From positions 124,001 to 188,000 of the forward strand of contig NZ_OMKE01000023.1 in the NCBI RefSeq assembly GCF_900299535.1: a stretch of 64,000 nucleotides of DNA, read 5' to 3'. The DNA is from Aquimarina aquimarini. GTDB taxonomy: Bacteria > Bacteroidota > Bacteroidia > Flavobacteriales > Flavobacteriaceae. The notes beneath the pieces are model-generated. The model worked only from the letters and a program-made list of their open reading frames with translations. It was not told the origin of the DNA and searched no databases. This document shows, one piece after another, positions 34,153-43,873 of the stretch (the first letter of the stretch is position 1; each line of letters starts with the position of its first letter). Made by a program: the position numbers and the translations under genes.

Positions 34153-36243
34153 TTATTCTTTGATAAGATTAATTTCTACTCGTCTGTTTTGAGCTCTTCC
34201 TGCTCTAGTTTTATTTGTAGTGATTGGTCTATCTTCTCCATACCCCATTGCAGATAATCTAAATTGATCAACTCCATTTTCTACTAAATAATTTTTTACG
34301 GCATTTGCTCTAGAGTCAGATAATCGCTGATTTAGTTTACCACTTCCTGCACTATCTGTATGACCTTCAACAGTAAATTTAGCTGTAGGATATTCATTAA
34401 GAATTTTTACGATGTCACGAAGTACTTGATCTGATTCTTCTTTAATGGTAGATTTACCAGAATCAAATAAAATAGTTTTGGCATAATCATTAAGTGTTTT
34501 TTGGATCTCTTCTGTAACTTCAGGACAACCATTATTGGCTACTGTTCCTGCTACATCAGGACAATTATCATCTTTGTCTAATACAGAATCACCATCTTTA
34601 TCAGGCCATGGGCATCCTTGGTTTTCTTGAGGACCTGCTTCTTGAGGACAATTATCATCTTTGTCCAATAAACCATCACCATCAGTATCAGGCCATGGGC
34701 ATCCTTTATTTTCTACTTCTCCCGCTACTTCAGGACATTGATCATCTTTATCTAGTACAGTATCACCATCAGTATCAGGCCATGGGCATCCAAAATTTTC
34801 TTCAGGTCCTTTTACCTCAGGACAGTCATCTACTTTGTCTAGTATTCCATCTCCATCTGTATCTTTTAATCTAGATTGATAAATAGGAACTTTAAGACCT
34901 GCATATACATCAAGAGCTTTGGTCTCATCACTAATAAGAGCAGATAATACAGATCCAGAACCTATATAAAGAGGTCCTGCTCTAAGTCCTGCTCCCCACA
35001 TAAAACCACTGTGCTGTACAACACTTACAGGAGAGTAGAAACTAAACCACTTGGTTTCAAATCTTGGTGTTAGAGTTATTGTATTTGCAACTCTACTTCT
35101 GTTTACTTTATCTTTGGATGTAAGAGAAAAATCACTGTTCAGGTTTACATAAAACTTATGATTTATGTTCCAGTCAGCATTTACATGTAGTGCTGTTGGT
35201 AATACTGCTTTATTAGCATTCCCTGGATCAAGTGCTCTATAAAAATTCTCTAATTCATCTATATCAATATCTTCAAAAGTATTTTGATCAAATCTATTGG
35301 TAATATCATATCTTTCTTCGACACCTTTGTCATAAGAAATTGCTCCTAGATCTGTAAGAGATAAACCAAATTTTAATTTATACTTATTGACATCTTTGTG
35401 CATATAAGTGTTTCCTTTGCTATCTGTAGCAGTATAGTCATTATAATTTGGTCTCCATTCATATACAAAACCTAAATCTGCACCAATTCCTACAGCTCCA
35501 CTTACAACTTCAATTTCTTCTAGGTCGTTTTCTAGATTTTCACTATATCCATATGCCAATTCACCTGTAGTTTGTACACTACCAATTCTTCGGCCACCAG
35601 GCAATAATGTTCCGTCTGCATCATAGTCTACATTTACATTTTTACCAACAGCATATGCATTACCTAATCCTTGTAAATATTTAAGAGTAACCCCTCCTTT
35701 TAAGAAGTGTTGTTCTTTATTCATTATAACTCTTGCATAAGATAGACCAACTTCTGCCCATGTATGTGCACTAGCAAATAGATCTCCTTCATCAACGATA
35801 AAATCTTGATTATCATCAAAATCATTAACGATATTACCAAAAGTTTGACCGTTAATTTCATTGATACTATAAAAGGCTCTAGCTCTTGTATACAGAGCAA
35901 TAGCATTTTTCTCATTAATGTTAAACATAAAAGAAAGCCCTAGAACATCTGTATTTCCCAGTGCATTATTTTTTGTTTTAGAAAAAGTCTTGGCATCTGT
36001 TTCAATTTCATAATTATCATCAAAAAGATCACGATAGTTTAGTCCATAATAATCATTGCCTATAAAACTACTTACTCCAACTAGATTTATATCTGTTTTA
36101 AACCTGGAATCCACAATGTTTGCAGGGTTACTGATCACACTATGAACACCACTGTAGTTATCTGTTAAAAAACCTATGTAAGATTGAGATTTTGCGGACA
36201 CCCCGTATAGAAGGAGCATTACCGCTGGTAGAAATCGCTTCAT
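34153..36243 (-). CDS. OmpA-family outer membrane protein with thrombospondin type 3 repeats
   Basis: A 696-residue outer membrane protein. A signal peptide covers about residues 1-19 (AKSQ). Residues about 20-460 are a beta-barrel-like region with alternating strands, of the kind called DUF5723 in Bacteroidota. Four thrombospondin type 3 repeats of 29 residues follow, each DxDGDxxxDKxDxCP with calcium-binding Asp spacing. The C-terminal OmpA domain (from about residue 580) has the peptidoglycan-binding pattern [15 protein letters not shown] and NRRVEI. The protein likely links the outer membrane to the cell wall through a calcium-stiffened spacer. A -7 box TATCTTTG lies about 42 bp upstream of the ATG. 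Confidence 0.92.
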   Translation of the reverse strand: MKRFLPAVMLLLYGVSAKSQSYIGFLTDNYSGVHSVISNPANIVDSRFKTDINLVGVSSFIGNDYYGLNYRDLFDDNYEIETDAKTFSKTKNNALGNTDVLGLSFMFNINEKNAIALYTRARAFYSINEINGQTFGNIVNDFDDNQDFIVDEGDLFASAHTWAEVGLSYARVIMNKEQHFLKGGVTLKYLQGLGNAYAVGKNVNVDYDADGTLLPGGRRIGSVQTTGELAYGYSENLENDLEEIEVVSGAVGIGADLGFVYEWRPNYNDYTATDSKGNTYMHKDVNKYKLKFGLSLTDLGAISYDKGVEERYDITNRFDQNTFEDIDIDELENFYRALDPGNANKAVLPTALHVNADWNINHKFYVNLNSDFSLTSKDKVNRSRVANTITLTPRFETKWFSFYSPVSVVQHSGFMWGAGLRAGPLYIGSGSVLSALISDETKALDVYAGLKVPIYQSRLKDTDGDGILDKVDDCPEVKGPEENFGCPWPDTDGDTVLDKDDQCPEVAGEVENKGCPWPDTDGDGLLDKDDNCPQEAGPQENQGCPWPDKDGDSVLDKDDNCPDVAGTVANNGCPEVTEEIQKTLNDYAKTILFDSGKSTIKEESDQVLRDIVKILNEYPTAKFTVEGHTDSAGSGKLNQRLSDSRANAVKNYLVENGVDQFRLSAMGYGEDRPITTNKTRAGRAQNRRVEINLIKE
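34519..34866 (-). repeat. Four 87-bp tandem repeats encoding thrombospondin type 3 modules
   Basis: Three copies of the 12-bp sequence CCATGGGCATCC start at 34606, 34693 and 34780, exactly 87 bp apart. Each marks the shared PWPDxDGD module boundary; a fourth, less conserved module starts the array. The DNA repeats are very similar, so copy number could change by recombination. Confidence 0.85.
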
Positions 36244-36284
36244 TTTTTAGTTTTAAGATTTTGGGTTTTTAATTATTTGAAGCG

Positions 36285-36292
36285 CAAAGATA
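36285..36292 (-). promoter_or_regulatory. Predicted -7 promoter box of the OmpA-family gene
   Basis: The minus strand reads TATCTTTG, an exact match to the Bacteroidota TAnnTTTG box, about 42 bp before the start codon. A -33 TTG at the usual 19-20 bp distance is not evident, so support rests on this box alone. Confidence 0.5.
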
Positions 36293-36392
36293 TTAGTATT
36301 TTTTTAGCCTGAAAATTTTAAGGTGAATTATAATTGTACTTGATTGTATTTATGAGAAAAATGTATTCAACAACAATTAATGGCTGTTATAG

Positions 36393-37268
36393 TTAAAAAT
36401 TCACGATTTTATTTAGTGTATATGTAATTAACTTTTCTATTGTTTTTTTAGGATCAGCACTAAATTCTCCTGTAGCACGATTGGCCAAAATAGCATTCAT
36501 AGAGACAGCTTTATGCCCTAATAATTTAGCCATTCCGTAGATACCAGCAGTTTCCATTTCTAGATTAGTAATTTTTTTACCTTTATATTCAAAAGAAGCT
36601 AGTTTTTTATTCAAAGAGTCATCTTGTAATGGAAGCCTTAAGATTCTTCCTTGAGGGCCATAGAATCCAACATTTGTAATAGTAAAACCTTTTTGTATAG
36701 ATTTGTCATTGCACATGTGCTCTCCTAATTCTTGATCATAAGAGACAGTATAGGGAGTAGATTTGTGTTGATCCCATTCAATATGTTTTGTTAATGCCTG
36801 TGTTATTTCTGGTAATTGTACTTTATGACTATTATAAAAATGTAATAGACTATCAAAACCTACTGCAATTTCTGAAACGACAAAACTATCGATAGGAATG
36901 TTTGATTGTATAGAACCCGATGTTCCTATGCGTATAATATGTAAAGACGTATGAGTATCTTTTATGGTTCTACTTTTGAAATCGATATTCACAAGTGCAT
37001 CTAATTCATTAAATACAATATCTATATTATCGGTTCCTATGCCTGTTGAGATAACAGTAATTCTACGTCCTTTATAAGTTCCTGTCTGGGTATGAAATTC
37101 TCTTTTACGAATTTTATATTCTATAGTATCAAAATATTGACTCACTTGACCCACTCTATCTGGGTCACCAACCGTTATTACCGTTTGTGCAAGGTGTTCT
37201 GGTTTAAGGTTAAGGTGATAAATACTACCATCTTTGTTAAGAATTAATTCAGATTCGGCTATAGCCAT
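36393..37268 (-). CDS. Nucleoside phosphorylase (uridine phosphorylase-like)
   Basis: A 291-residue member of the PNP/UDP phosphorylase family. It has the N-terminal phosphate-binding segment TVGDPDRV, the central RIGTSGSI motif and the C-terminal EMETAGIYGMAKLLG, where Glu and Met contact the nucleoside. The family splits nucleosides with phosphate to free base and ribose-1-phosphate. Uridine is the likely substrate from similarity, not proven. It is the last gene of a four-gene minus-strand operon and starts 1 bp after the DUF1835 gene. Confidence 0.88.
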   Translation of the reverse strand: MAIAESELILNKDGSIYHLNLKPEHLAQTVITVGDPDRVGQVSQYFDTIEYKIRKREFHTQTGTYKGRRITVISTGIGTDNIDIVFNELDALVNIDFKSRTIKDTHTSLHIIRIGTSGSIQSNIPIDSFVVSEIAVGFDSLLHFYNSHKVQLPEITQALTKHIEWDQHKSTPYTVSYDQELGEHMCNDKSIQKGFTITNVGFYGPQGRILRLPLQDDSLNKKLASFEYKGKKITNLEMETAGIYGMAKLLGHKAVSMNAILANRATGEFSADPKKTIEKLITYTLNKIVNF

Positions 37269-37269
37269 A

Positions 37270-38208
37270 TTATAGTTTTAATAGTGAGTGAGTTTCATCA
37301 TTGTATAAAAAATCATATTTTTTGACACCTCCATAATACCAATCTAGTATTTGTGTGTTATAAAAATTCTTTTTTTGATGCAAAGCAAGTGTTCCTCTTT
37401 CTGATAATAAAAGTCTATCTTTAGTTTGATCCAAAAACTGGAAAAGCCTTGCTAATACACGTTTCATTTGCATATCACCATACCCATAATATCCTTGATA
37501 TTCGAGGGCATATCCCATGAGATGTTTTATGTTTTTTACTTGATGTGTATTTACCATTTCCAAGATATTATGCTCCAGTGTATTTAGGCCAGTAAGCATA
37601 TTTGGGAAACGTTGTAAATGAGCTCTTAGACATATAGATAAATATTCAAAAGAAGAATTTTTTTTGATTTGACCTGCAATTTTTTGAGGTTTTGATTCAC
37701 AATACAATGTCCAAATGTGGGCAGCAAGTTCTAGATCGTCTATGGTTAACTGCACTTTACTTTGGTAGTGATCTTTAAGGTGTAAGTCTGATAATTCACA
37801 TAATCCAAATAGTTTTTTCTCATGTTTAATTTTACCGCTACAGACTAGGTATATAGGTGTATCTTTAATTCCTTTGCGAAGTAGTAAACTGATTGCGGCT
37901 ACCATATTAATATGACAAAACAAATCATATTCAAACCACAATATGATTTCATCATAAGAAGTAACGTTTTCTAGTTTTTTAAGTTGAGAGACAAATTTTT
38001 CTTTATAGCTAGAGGAGTCAATTCTGTAATACTTTTTCAGAAAGCCTCCTCGTTTTTTGAAAGAATTTTCGGTTTCTATTTTGATTTCTGTAGGACCTTC
38101 GCAAAGCATTTCTCGCCAAGTCATAATCTCTCCTGTAACAAGATTTAGTTCTTGTATCCTATGAGTAAGACTATCCCCATTTGTGATATGTAGTGTGTTT
38201 GATTTCAA
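37270..38208 (-). CDS. DUF1835 domain protein
   Basis: A 312-residue protein whose N-terminus (LHITNGDSL) and later EGPT and WFEYDLFCHINM motifs fit the DUF1835 family, proteins of unknown function. The start is a TTG at 38208: an in-frame stop lies nine bases upstream and the family normally begins just before LHITNGDS. It is not predicted to be exported. Its place between a SUI1-like gene and a nucleoside phosphorylase, with gaps of 18 and 1 bp, puts it in one operon but does not reveal its role. Confidence 0.8.
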   Translation of the reverse strand: MKSNTLHITNGDSLTHRIQELNLVTGEIMTWREMLCEGPTEIKIETENSFKKRGGFLKKYYRIDSSSYKEKFVSQLKKLENVTSYDEIILWFEYDLFCHINMVAAISLLLRKGIKDTPIYLVCSGKIKHEKKLFGLCELSDLHLKDHYQSKVQLTIDDLELAAHIWTLYCESKPQKIAGQIKKNSSFEYLSICLRAHLQRFPNMLTGLNTLEHNILEMVNTHQVKNIKHLMGYALEYQGYYGYGDMQMKRVLARLFQFLDQTKDRLLLSERGTLALHQKKNFYNTQILDWYYGGVKKYDFLYNDETHSLLKL

Positions 38209-38226
38209 AATAGAAATTATATGGTG

Positions 38227-38559
38227 TTATCCTCCAACTCGTTTTACTTTAAACCCTTTCTCTTTTAGGATGGTCATGATTTGATTTCGGTAATCTCCTT
38301 GAATGATAATCGTATCATTTTTGAAGCTTCCACCAACACTTAGACGAGTTTTTAGTTCTTTGGCTAATTTCTTGAAATCTTCATCAGCACCAGTATATCC
38401 TTCTAGTATAGTAATTGGTTTTCCTTTTCTTTTTTCGTATTTGCAAATTATAGGATCTTCTTGTATCCATAAATTATCATCACTTGTATCTGGAGTAGAT
38501 TCTTCTACTTCTGGTTGATGATCGGGGAACATTTTTTTTAATTGATCTTGTAAATCCAT
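38227..38559 (-). CDS. yciH: SUI1/eIF1-like translation factor (YciH-like)
   Basis: A 110-residue protein with the SUI1/eIF1 fold, related to bacterial YciH, which affects start-site discrimination on the ribosome. The core is KGKPITILEGYTG, then ELKTRLSVGGSFKNDTIIIQGD and ILKEKGFKVKRVGG, as in other bacterial members. The first about 45 residues are acidic and low in complexity. It is the second gene of the minus-strand operon, 8 bp after the 2OG-dependent oxygenase gene. Because SUI1-like proteins act in translation, pairing with an oxygenase is notable but unexplained. Confidence 0.87.
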   Translation of the reverse strand: MDLQDQLKKMFPDHQPEVEESTPDTSDDNLWIQEDPIICKYEKRKGKPITILEGYTGADEDFKKLAKELKTRLSVGGSFKNDTIIIQGDYRNQIMTILKEKGFKVKRVGG

Positions 38560-38567
38560 ACAGATTT

Positions 38568-39518
38568 TTATTTTTTGATTAGCCCTATTTCTACAAGTCT
38601 TTGATATAAAAACTCTCCTGCAGTGATGTCATCATATTGTTTTGGAGTATCTGCGGTAATACACTCGTTTAAACAATTAAGTTTCATATCACTCCTTGGA
38701 TGCATAAAGAAAGGGATTGAATATCTGGGGCTACTCCATTGTTCCTTAGGAGGATTTGTTACCCTATGAATTGTAGATCGTAACTTGTTGTTTGTATGAC
38801 GCTCCAACATATCTCCCACATTAATAACCAATTCGTCTTCTTGTGGGATTGCATCAATCCACTCACCGTCTTTGCGTTGTACTTGTAGTCCTCCAGTAGA
38901 GGCTCCCATAAGTAATGTAATTAAATTAATATCACCATGTGCGCCAGCTCTAACAGCTCCTTGAGGTTCTTCTGTAATAGGAGGGTAATGGATAGGACGC
39001 AAGATACTATTACCATTGCTTGCCCAATGATCAAAATAATGTTCATCAATGCCTATGTATAGAGCTAGTGCTCTAAGAACATAAATCCCTGTTTTTTCTA
39101 ACATTCTATAAGCTTCCATTCCTGTAGCATTAAAATCTTTTAATTCCTCTACAGTTATATTTACTGGGTATTCTTCTGCTAACTTAGCATCTGCGTCAGG
39201 TTCTTGCCCAAAGTGCCAAAACTCTTTAAGATCTCCTTCTTTTTTACCTTTAGCATGTTCTTTACCAAAAGAGGTATAACCTCGTTGTCCTCCTAATCCT
39301 TCGATCTCATATTTCTCTTTGGTATGAGTTGGTAATGCAAAAAAAGCTTTTATCTCTTTATATAAGTTTTGTACTAGTTGCTCATTCAGAAAATGATTTT
39401 TTAAAGCAACAAAACCTATTTCTTCATAAGCTTTTCCAATTTCGTTAACAAATTTTTGTTTTCGAGAAGGGTCATCAGATAAAAAATCAGCTAAATCTAC
39501 GCTAGGTATATTATTCAT
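38568..39518 (-). CDS. Isopenicillin N synthase-like 2OG-Fe(II) oxygenase
   Basis: A 316-residue Fe(II)-dependent oxygenase with the double-stranded beta-helix fold. The iron ligands are His194 and Asp196 in GAHGDINLI and His251 in STIHRV. Arg265 and Ser267 in RYSIPFF are the 2-oxoglutarate (or substrate carboxylate) binding pair. It has the DIOX_N-type N-terminal domain with LKNHFLNEQ and is close in size to plant and bacterial members of the isopenicillin N synthase group. The substrate is unknown. It is the first gene of the four-gene operon that continues through SUI1, DUF1835 and nucleoside phosphorylase. Confidence 0.9.
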   Translation of the reverse strand: MNNIPSVDLADFLSDDPSRKQKFVNEIGKAYEEIGFVALKNHFLNEQLVQNLYKEIKAFFALPTHTKEKYEIEGLGGQRGYTSFGKEHAKGKKEGDLKEFWHFGQEPDADAKLAEEYPVNITVEELKDFNATGMEAYRMLEKTGIYVLRALALYIGIDEHYFDHWASNGNSILRPIHYPPITEEPQGAVRAGAHGDINLITLLMGASTGGLQVQRKDGEWIDAIPQEDELVINVGDMLERHTNNKLRSTIHRVTNPPKEQWSSPRYSIPFFMHPRSDMKLNCLNECITADTPKQYDDITAGEFLYQRLVEIGLIKK

Positions 39519-39868
39519 TAGTCAAGTCTTTGTGTATTGAAGAACTAAAATAGGTGTATTTCACGCAAAACTCCAAATTGGAGCCTAAATTTATTTACAA
39601 TTGTAAAATATCTGTCAAATTAATTAATTCTAACTGCTCAATCTTTAATTCAAAGTAAATTTAACTAATTCATAGAATTGTTTGATAAAAATTAACAACT
39701 ACTTAATAATATTAGGGGTTGAGATATTTTTGCTGCTATAAAAATAAGTACATTTACTCACTAAGTGAGATTTTAATACTCCGATGCTTGCTTCGAAATT
39801 AAAGGTTCGTTTCAGACCAATACTTCGTGGGTTTGCTCCGAGGTAGTTTATTTAACAAATTTTGTTTT
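39519..39868. other. Upstream region and structured leader of the 2-oxoacid dehydrogenase gene
   Basis: 350 bp between divergent genes. A -7 box TATTTTTG lies at 39725-39732. After it comes a leader of about 130 nt with two small hairpins: CTCACT/AGTGAG (39757-39769) and TACTTCG/CGAGGTA around an 11-nt loop (39821-39845). The stretch 39780-39845 is clearly richer in GC than the surrounding intergenic DNA. An upstream in-frame GTG at 39827 is inside the second hairpin. No small gene is supported. Confidence 0.5.
39725..39732 (+). promoter_or_regulatory. Predicted -7 promoter box of the 2-oxoacid dehydrogenase gene
   Basis: TATTTTTG matches TAnnTTTG. It would place transcription start near 39740 and give an unusually long leader of about 130 nt. 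No -33 TTG is at the ideal distance, so confidence is moderate. Confidence 0.4.
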
Positions 39869-41875
39869 ATGGAATACTTATCAAGTGAAAAACAACAGCT
39901 ACATTTTGACAGAAGAGAGTACGAAAATGATGTGTTAGCGTCATTATATTTCAAAATGCTTACCCCTAGACTTATAGAGGAGAAAATGCTAGTGTTGTTA
40001 CGACAAGGAAAAATATCTAAATGGTTTAGTGGAATAGGACAAGAAGCAATTGCTGTAGGGGTAACTGCGGCGTTGGATCAAGATGAGTATGTATTACCAA
40101 TGCACCGTAATTTGGGGGTGTTTACAACAAGAAACGTGCCCTTGCACAGATTGTTTAGTCAGTGGCAAGGAAAAGCAAGTGGTTTTACAAATGGTAGAGA
40201 TCGCTCTTTCCATTTTGGAACGCAAGAATATAATATTATTGGGATGATTTCTCACCTAGGCCCACAGATGGGGGTTGCATGTGGTATTGCTATGGGGAAT
40301 TTATTGAAAAAGAATAATAAGATTACTGCGGTATTTACTGGAGAAGGAGGAACCAGTGAAGGAGATTTTCATGAAGCACTTAATGTTGCTTCTGTTTGGA
40401 GTCTACCAGTGTTATTCTGCATAGAAAATAATGGATATGGATTATCAACACCTACCAATGAACAATATAATTGTAAGGATCTTGCAGATCGAGGAGTGGG
40501 ATATGGAATAGAATCACATATTATTGAAGGTAATAATGTGTTAGAAGTATTTGATAAAGTCAATAAGCTAGCTAAAAGTATGAGAGAAACTCCAAGGCCT
40601 ATTATGTTGGAGTTTAAAACTTTTAGGATGCGAGGACATGAGGAAGCTAGTGGAACCAAATATGTACCTGAGAAACTAATGGATTTCTGGCAAGCCAAAG
40701 ATCCCATAGACAACTATAAACAATATCTTATTGAGCAAGGCGTAATTTCTGATGATGATGACCTTGCACAACGATCTATTCTTAAAAATGAAATAGAAAC
40801 TAATTGGAAGCAGGCAAATAATGAAGAGATAATTCAAGCTAATTTAGATCTTGAAATAAAAGATGTTTATACAGAATTTGAGTATAGAGAGGTCTTGTCT
40901 GAAGAGAATACGAGAGAACTCAGAATGATTGATGCTATTTCTGATGGATTGAAAGAGAGCATGTTTTGGTATGATAAACTTGTTTTGATGGGGCAGGATA
41001 TTGCAGAATATGGAGGAGTGTTTAAAATAACAGATGGATTTGTAGATATATTTGACAAAGAACGAGTACGTAATACACCTATTTGCGAATCAGCTATCGT
41101 ATCTGCGGGATACGGACTTTCTATAAATGGATATAAAGCTGTAGTCGAAATGCAATTTGCTGATTTTGTGTCTTCTGGTTTTAATCCTATTGTAAATCTA
41201 TTAGCAAAATCAAATTATCGGTGGGGGCAATCTGCAGATGTTGTTATTAGAATGCCTTGTGGGGCAGGAGTAGGAGCAGGACCTTTTCATAGCCAAACTA
41301 ATGAGGCCTGGTTTACTAAAACACCAGGGCTCAAGGTGGTATATCCTGCTTTCCCTTATGATGCCAAAGGTTTATTGATGACAGCTATAGAAGATCCAAA
41401 CCCAGTACTATTTTTCGAGCATAAAGCATTGTATAGAAGTATTCGACAGCAAGTTCCCGAAGGATATTACAATTTACCTTTCGGAAAAGCTTCTGTATTA
41501 AAAAAGGGTAATGATATTACTATTATCAGTTACGGAGCAGGAGTACATTGGGCAATAGAAACATTAGAAAAACACTCAGAGGTTAGCGCAGATCTTATTG
41601 ATTTGAGAACGCTACAGCCATTGGACACAGAGACAATATATCAATCTGTAAAGAAAACAGGAAAGGCGATTATCTTACAAGAAGATTCTATCTTTGGGGG
41701 TATTGCTTCAGATATTTCTGCATTACTTATGGAGCATTGTTTTATGTTTCTTGATGCACCAGTAAAACGAGTAGCAAGTTTGCCAACTCCAATTCCTTTT
41801 GATACTAATCTGGAACAACAATATTTAGGGAAAAAGAGATTTGAAGAGGTATTATTATCAACGCTTGAATTTTAA
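39869..41875 (+). CDS. 2-oxoacid dehydrogenase E1, alpha and beta subunits fused
   Basis: A 668-residue thiamine-diphosphate enzyme joining the E1 alpha and beta subunits of the branched-chain (2-oxoisovalerate) type complex, which feeds decarboxylated acyl groups to a lipoyl E2. The alpha half (about 1-330) has WFSGIGQEAIAVG, the ThDP motif region GEGGTSEGDFHEALN and ENNGYGLSTP. The beta half (about 345-668) has GQDIAEYGGVFKIT, then EMQFADF and the Glu region used in proton transfer. Branched-chain keto acid use is a common annotation for these fusions in Flavobacteriia, where branched-chain fatty acids are abundant. The ATG at 39869 is chosen over a GTG at 39827 because residues before it are not conserved and fall in a hairpin. 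Confidence 0.92.
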   Translation: MEYLSSEKQQLHFDRREYENDVLASLYFKMLTPRLIEEKMLVLLRQGKISKWFSGIGQEAIAVGVTAALDQDEYVLPMHRNLGVFTTRNVPLHRLFSQWQGKASGFTNGRDRSFHFGTQEYNIIGMISHLGPQMGVACGIAMGNLLKKNNKITAVFTGEGGTSEGDFHEALNVASVWSLPVLFCIENNGYGLSTPTNEQYNCKDLADRGVGYGIESHIIEGNNVLEVFDKVNKLAKSMRETPRPIMLEFKTFRMRGHEEASGTKYVPEKLMDFWQAKDPIDNYKQYLIEQGVISDDDDLAQRSILKNEIETNWKQANNEEIIQANLDLEIKDVYTEFEYREVLSEENTRELRMIDAISDGLKESMFWYDKLVLMGQDIAEYGGVFKITDGFVDIFDKERVRNTPICESAIVSAGYGLSINGYKAVVEMQFADFVSSGFNPIVNLLAKSNYRWGQSADVVIRMPCGAGVGAGPFHSQTNEAWFTKTPGLKVVYPAFPYDAKGLLMTAIEDPNPVLFFEHKALYRSIRQQVPEGYYNLPFGKASVLKKGNDITIISYGAGVHWAIETLEKHSEVSADLIDLRTLQPLDTETIYQSVKKTGKAIILQEDSIFGGIASDISALLMEHCFMFLDAPVKRVASLPTPIPFDTNLEQQYLGKKRFEEVLLSTLEF

Positions 41876-41961
41876 TTTATGCACTAATAAATTATTACAA
41901 CTTTGTTAAAAATTGTAATTTTAAACAGGCATAAATATAAAATATCAAAGCGAAGTATTGT

Positions 41962-42558
41962 ATGATAGAGAATATTGATTCAAAAATCAGTAATGATGAC
42001 CGTATAAAATTACCTTTTTCTTTTAACAAAGAGAAAATGCTAGCAGAATTTGAAGCTTTAAAAGCACAGGATTTTGAATATTATGATGTAATCCCATTAA
42101 GAGCTCCTGCACATGTTGTAGACCCTTCATTACCTTTTCCTCCACCTGTAAACGATTATGCTGATGGTTCATGGACAGAATGGTCAGATACAAGGGCATT
42201 AATAGAATCACCGTATTTGATGAGTGTTGTTGATACTTTTCGTAAGCATACAAAAGTAACATTAGTTCGATTACTTCGTTTGGCGGCTGGTTCTATAGTA
42301 AAAGAACATACAGATCCCACATTAGCTTTAGAGGTTCATAAATCGGTTATTCGTCTTACTATACCTATCTTAAAGAATGATAAGGTAACTTTTTTTTTGA
42401 ATGGAACACCAGTTTCTATGCAACCTGGAGAATGTTGGTATTTAAGGCTGACCGACCCTCATAAAATAATAAATGAGGGTGATATCGAGCGAGTAAACCT
42501 TACAGTAGATATGATTCCAAATAATTGGATACGGGAAATTATAGAAAATAATAAATAG
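41962..42558 (+). CDS. Aspartyl/asparaginyl beta-hydroxylase-like protein
   Basis: A 198-residue 2OG-Fe(II) oxygenase of the Asp/Arg hydroxylase group. Two iron-binding histidines are seen, His116 in KEHTDPT and His167 in DPHKIIN; Asp118 may be the third ligand. Arg177 in ERVNLTVDMI is the likely 2-oxoglutarate contact. The N-terminal IPLRAPAH and WTEWSDT segments are typical. The family hydroxylates aspartate or asparagine, or free amino acids in natural-product pathways. It is the last gene before the polysaccharide locus, about 90 bp after the dehydrogenase gene. Confidence 0.85.
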   Translation: MIENIDSKISNDDRIKLPFSFNKEKMLAEFEALKAQDFEYYDVIPLRAPAHVVDPSLPFPPPVNDYADGSWTEWSDTRALIESPYLMSVVDTFRKHTKVTLVRLLRLAAGSIVKEHTDPTLALEVHKSVIRLTIPILKNDKVTFFLNGTPVSMQPGECWYLRLTDPHKIINEGDIERVNLTVDMIPNNWIREIIENNK

Positions 42559-42751
42559 GTTTTATCGTTTTTATGATACAAAATCTAGATGTGTAAGTTT
42601 AAATTTAGTTATGAAAACGTTATAGTTAATAAGAATATGTAGTTGTCTGTTTTTCAATGTTTTAAGTGGTTATTCTCACTTGTTTTAATATGCTAGAAAG
42701 CAGTTATTTATTATTAATTTTAAATAGGGGTAAAATCCCCTTTGATAGATG

Positions 42752-42782
42752 TTGTATGTTCTATAAGTAAACCTTAATTTCG
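42752..42782 (+). promoter_or_regulatory. Predicted promoter of the polysaccharide locus
   Basis: TTG (42752-42754) and the -7 box TAATTTCG (42775-42782, one mismatch to TAnnTTTG) are 20 bp apart, the usual Bacteroidota spacing. Transcription would start near 42790, about 55 bp before the first gene. The leader has a 6-bp hairpin TCTCCT/AGGAGA (42803-42808 with 42824-42829). An AGGGG/CCCCT stem (42726-42730 with 42737-42741) just upstream of the promoter could end the previous transcript. From here 20 co-directional genes follow. Confidence 0.5.
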
Positions 42783-42843
42783 CGATTGTTATAAAAAAAT
42801 ATTCTCCTTTGGGGTTAATAAACAGGAGATTAAAACATAATTC

Positions 42844-43842
42844 ATGAGCACAAAACATCTAGAACAACTTCGTTCTTCAAAAATATTAGTAACTGGTGCA
42901 GCTGGTTTTATAGGATCCAATCTCTGTGAAGCACTTTTAAATAATGGGAGTACAGTAATAGGGTTGGATAATTTTGCAACAGGACACAAAAAAAATCTTT
43001 CTGTATGTGATAAAAATTCTAATTTCACTTTTATAGAAGGAGATATACGAAACCTTGATGATTGTCATAAAGCGTGTGATGGGGTTGATTTTGTATTACA
43101 CCAAGCTGCATTAGGATCTGTTCCAAGGTCAATTAATGATCCAATTACGTCAAATGATGTCAATGTAGGAGGATTTCTTAATATGTTGATAGCTTCCAGA
43201 GATGCAGGAGTAAAACGTTTTGTTTATGCCGCAAGTTCTTCTACTTATGGAGATTCTGAATCAATGCCAAAAATTGAAGAAAAAATAGGAAAGCCATTAT
43301 CTCCATATGCAATTACAAAATATGTGAATGAATTGTATGCAGATAATTTTAAAAGAACATATGGTTTAGATACTGTGGGGCTGCGATATTTTAATGTATT
43401 TGGGCGTAAACAAGACCCAGATGGAGCATATGCCGCGGTAATTCCAAAATTTGTCATGCAATTTATGAAATATGAGTCACCAGTAATTAATGGTGATGGA
43501 CAGTTTTCCAGAGATTTTACATATATAGACAATGTAGTCCAAATGAATCTGCGATCAATGATATCTGATAATCCAGAAGCATTGAACAATGTATATAATA
43601 CTGCTTACGGAGAAAGAACAACATTAAATGAACTTACTACTTTACTCAAAGAGTATTTGTCAGAATTTGATGCCAAAATAGCTGATGTAGAGGTAAAATA
43701 TGGGCCTGAACGCAAAGGTGATATCCCACACTCTTTGGCATCTATTGATAAAGCCAGAACATTGCTTGAGTATAATCCTGAATATGATATAAAGTCAGGA
43801 TTGAAAGAAGCTGTAAAATGGTATTGGGAGAATCTAAAATAA
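42844..43842 (+). CDS. wbpP: UDP-N-acetylhexosamine 4-epimerase (WbpP/TviC-like)
   Basis: A 332-residue extended SDR epimerase. The NAD-binding motif GAAGFIG is at residues 18-24, the active-site Ser region ASSSTYGDS near 130-138, and Tyr155/Lys159 in [10 protein letters not shown]. Sequence features such as LDNFATGH and [25 protein letters not shown] are those of UDP-GlcNAc/UDP-GalNAc or UDP-GlcNAcA C4 epimerases (WbpP, TviC). Together with the dehydrogenase encoded 31 bp downstream it would produce UDP-GalNAcA or the gluco form. It is the first gene of the polysaccharide operon. Confidence 0.9.
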   Translation: MSTKHLEQLRSSKILVTGAAGFIGSNLCEALLNNGSTVIGLDNFATGHKKNLSVCDKNSNFTFIEGDIRNLDDCHKACDGVDFVLHQAALGSVPRSINDPITSNDVNVGGFLNMLIASRDAGVKRFVYAASSSTYGDSESMPKIEEKIGKPLSPYAITKYVNELYADNFKRTYGLDTVGLRYFNVFGRKQDPDGAYAAVIPKFVMQFMKYESPVINGDGQFSRDFTYIDNVVQMNLRSMISDNPEALNNVYNTAYGERTTLNELTTLLKEYLSEFDAKIADVEVKYGPERKGDIPHSLASIDKARTLLEYNPEYDIKSGLKEAVKWYWENLK

Positions 43843-43873
43843 ACTTCACACTCACACAAACATAAGAATAACT

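Noticed and set aside
34530-34866. A CRISPR-like periodic array
   Set aside because: The 87-bp period is an in-frame protein repeat (thrombospondin type 3) without spacers.
34608-34874. An 88-codon plus-strand open frame across the thrombospondin repeats
   Set aside because: It is the antisense of the 87-bp tandem repeats of the OmpA-family gene; its repetitive Leu/His-rich product follows from the repeat, not from a real gene.
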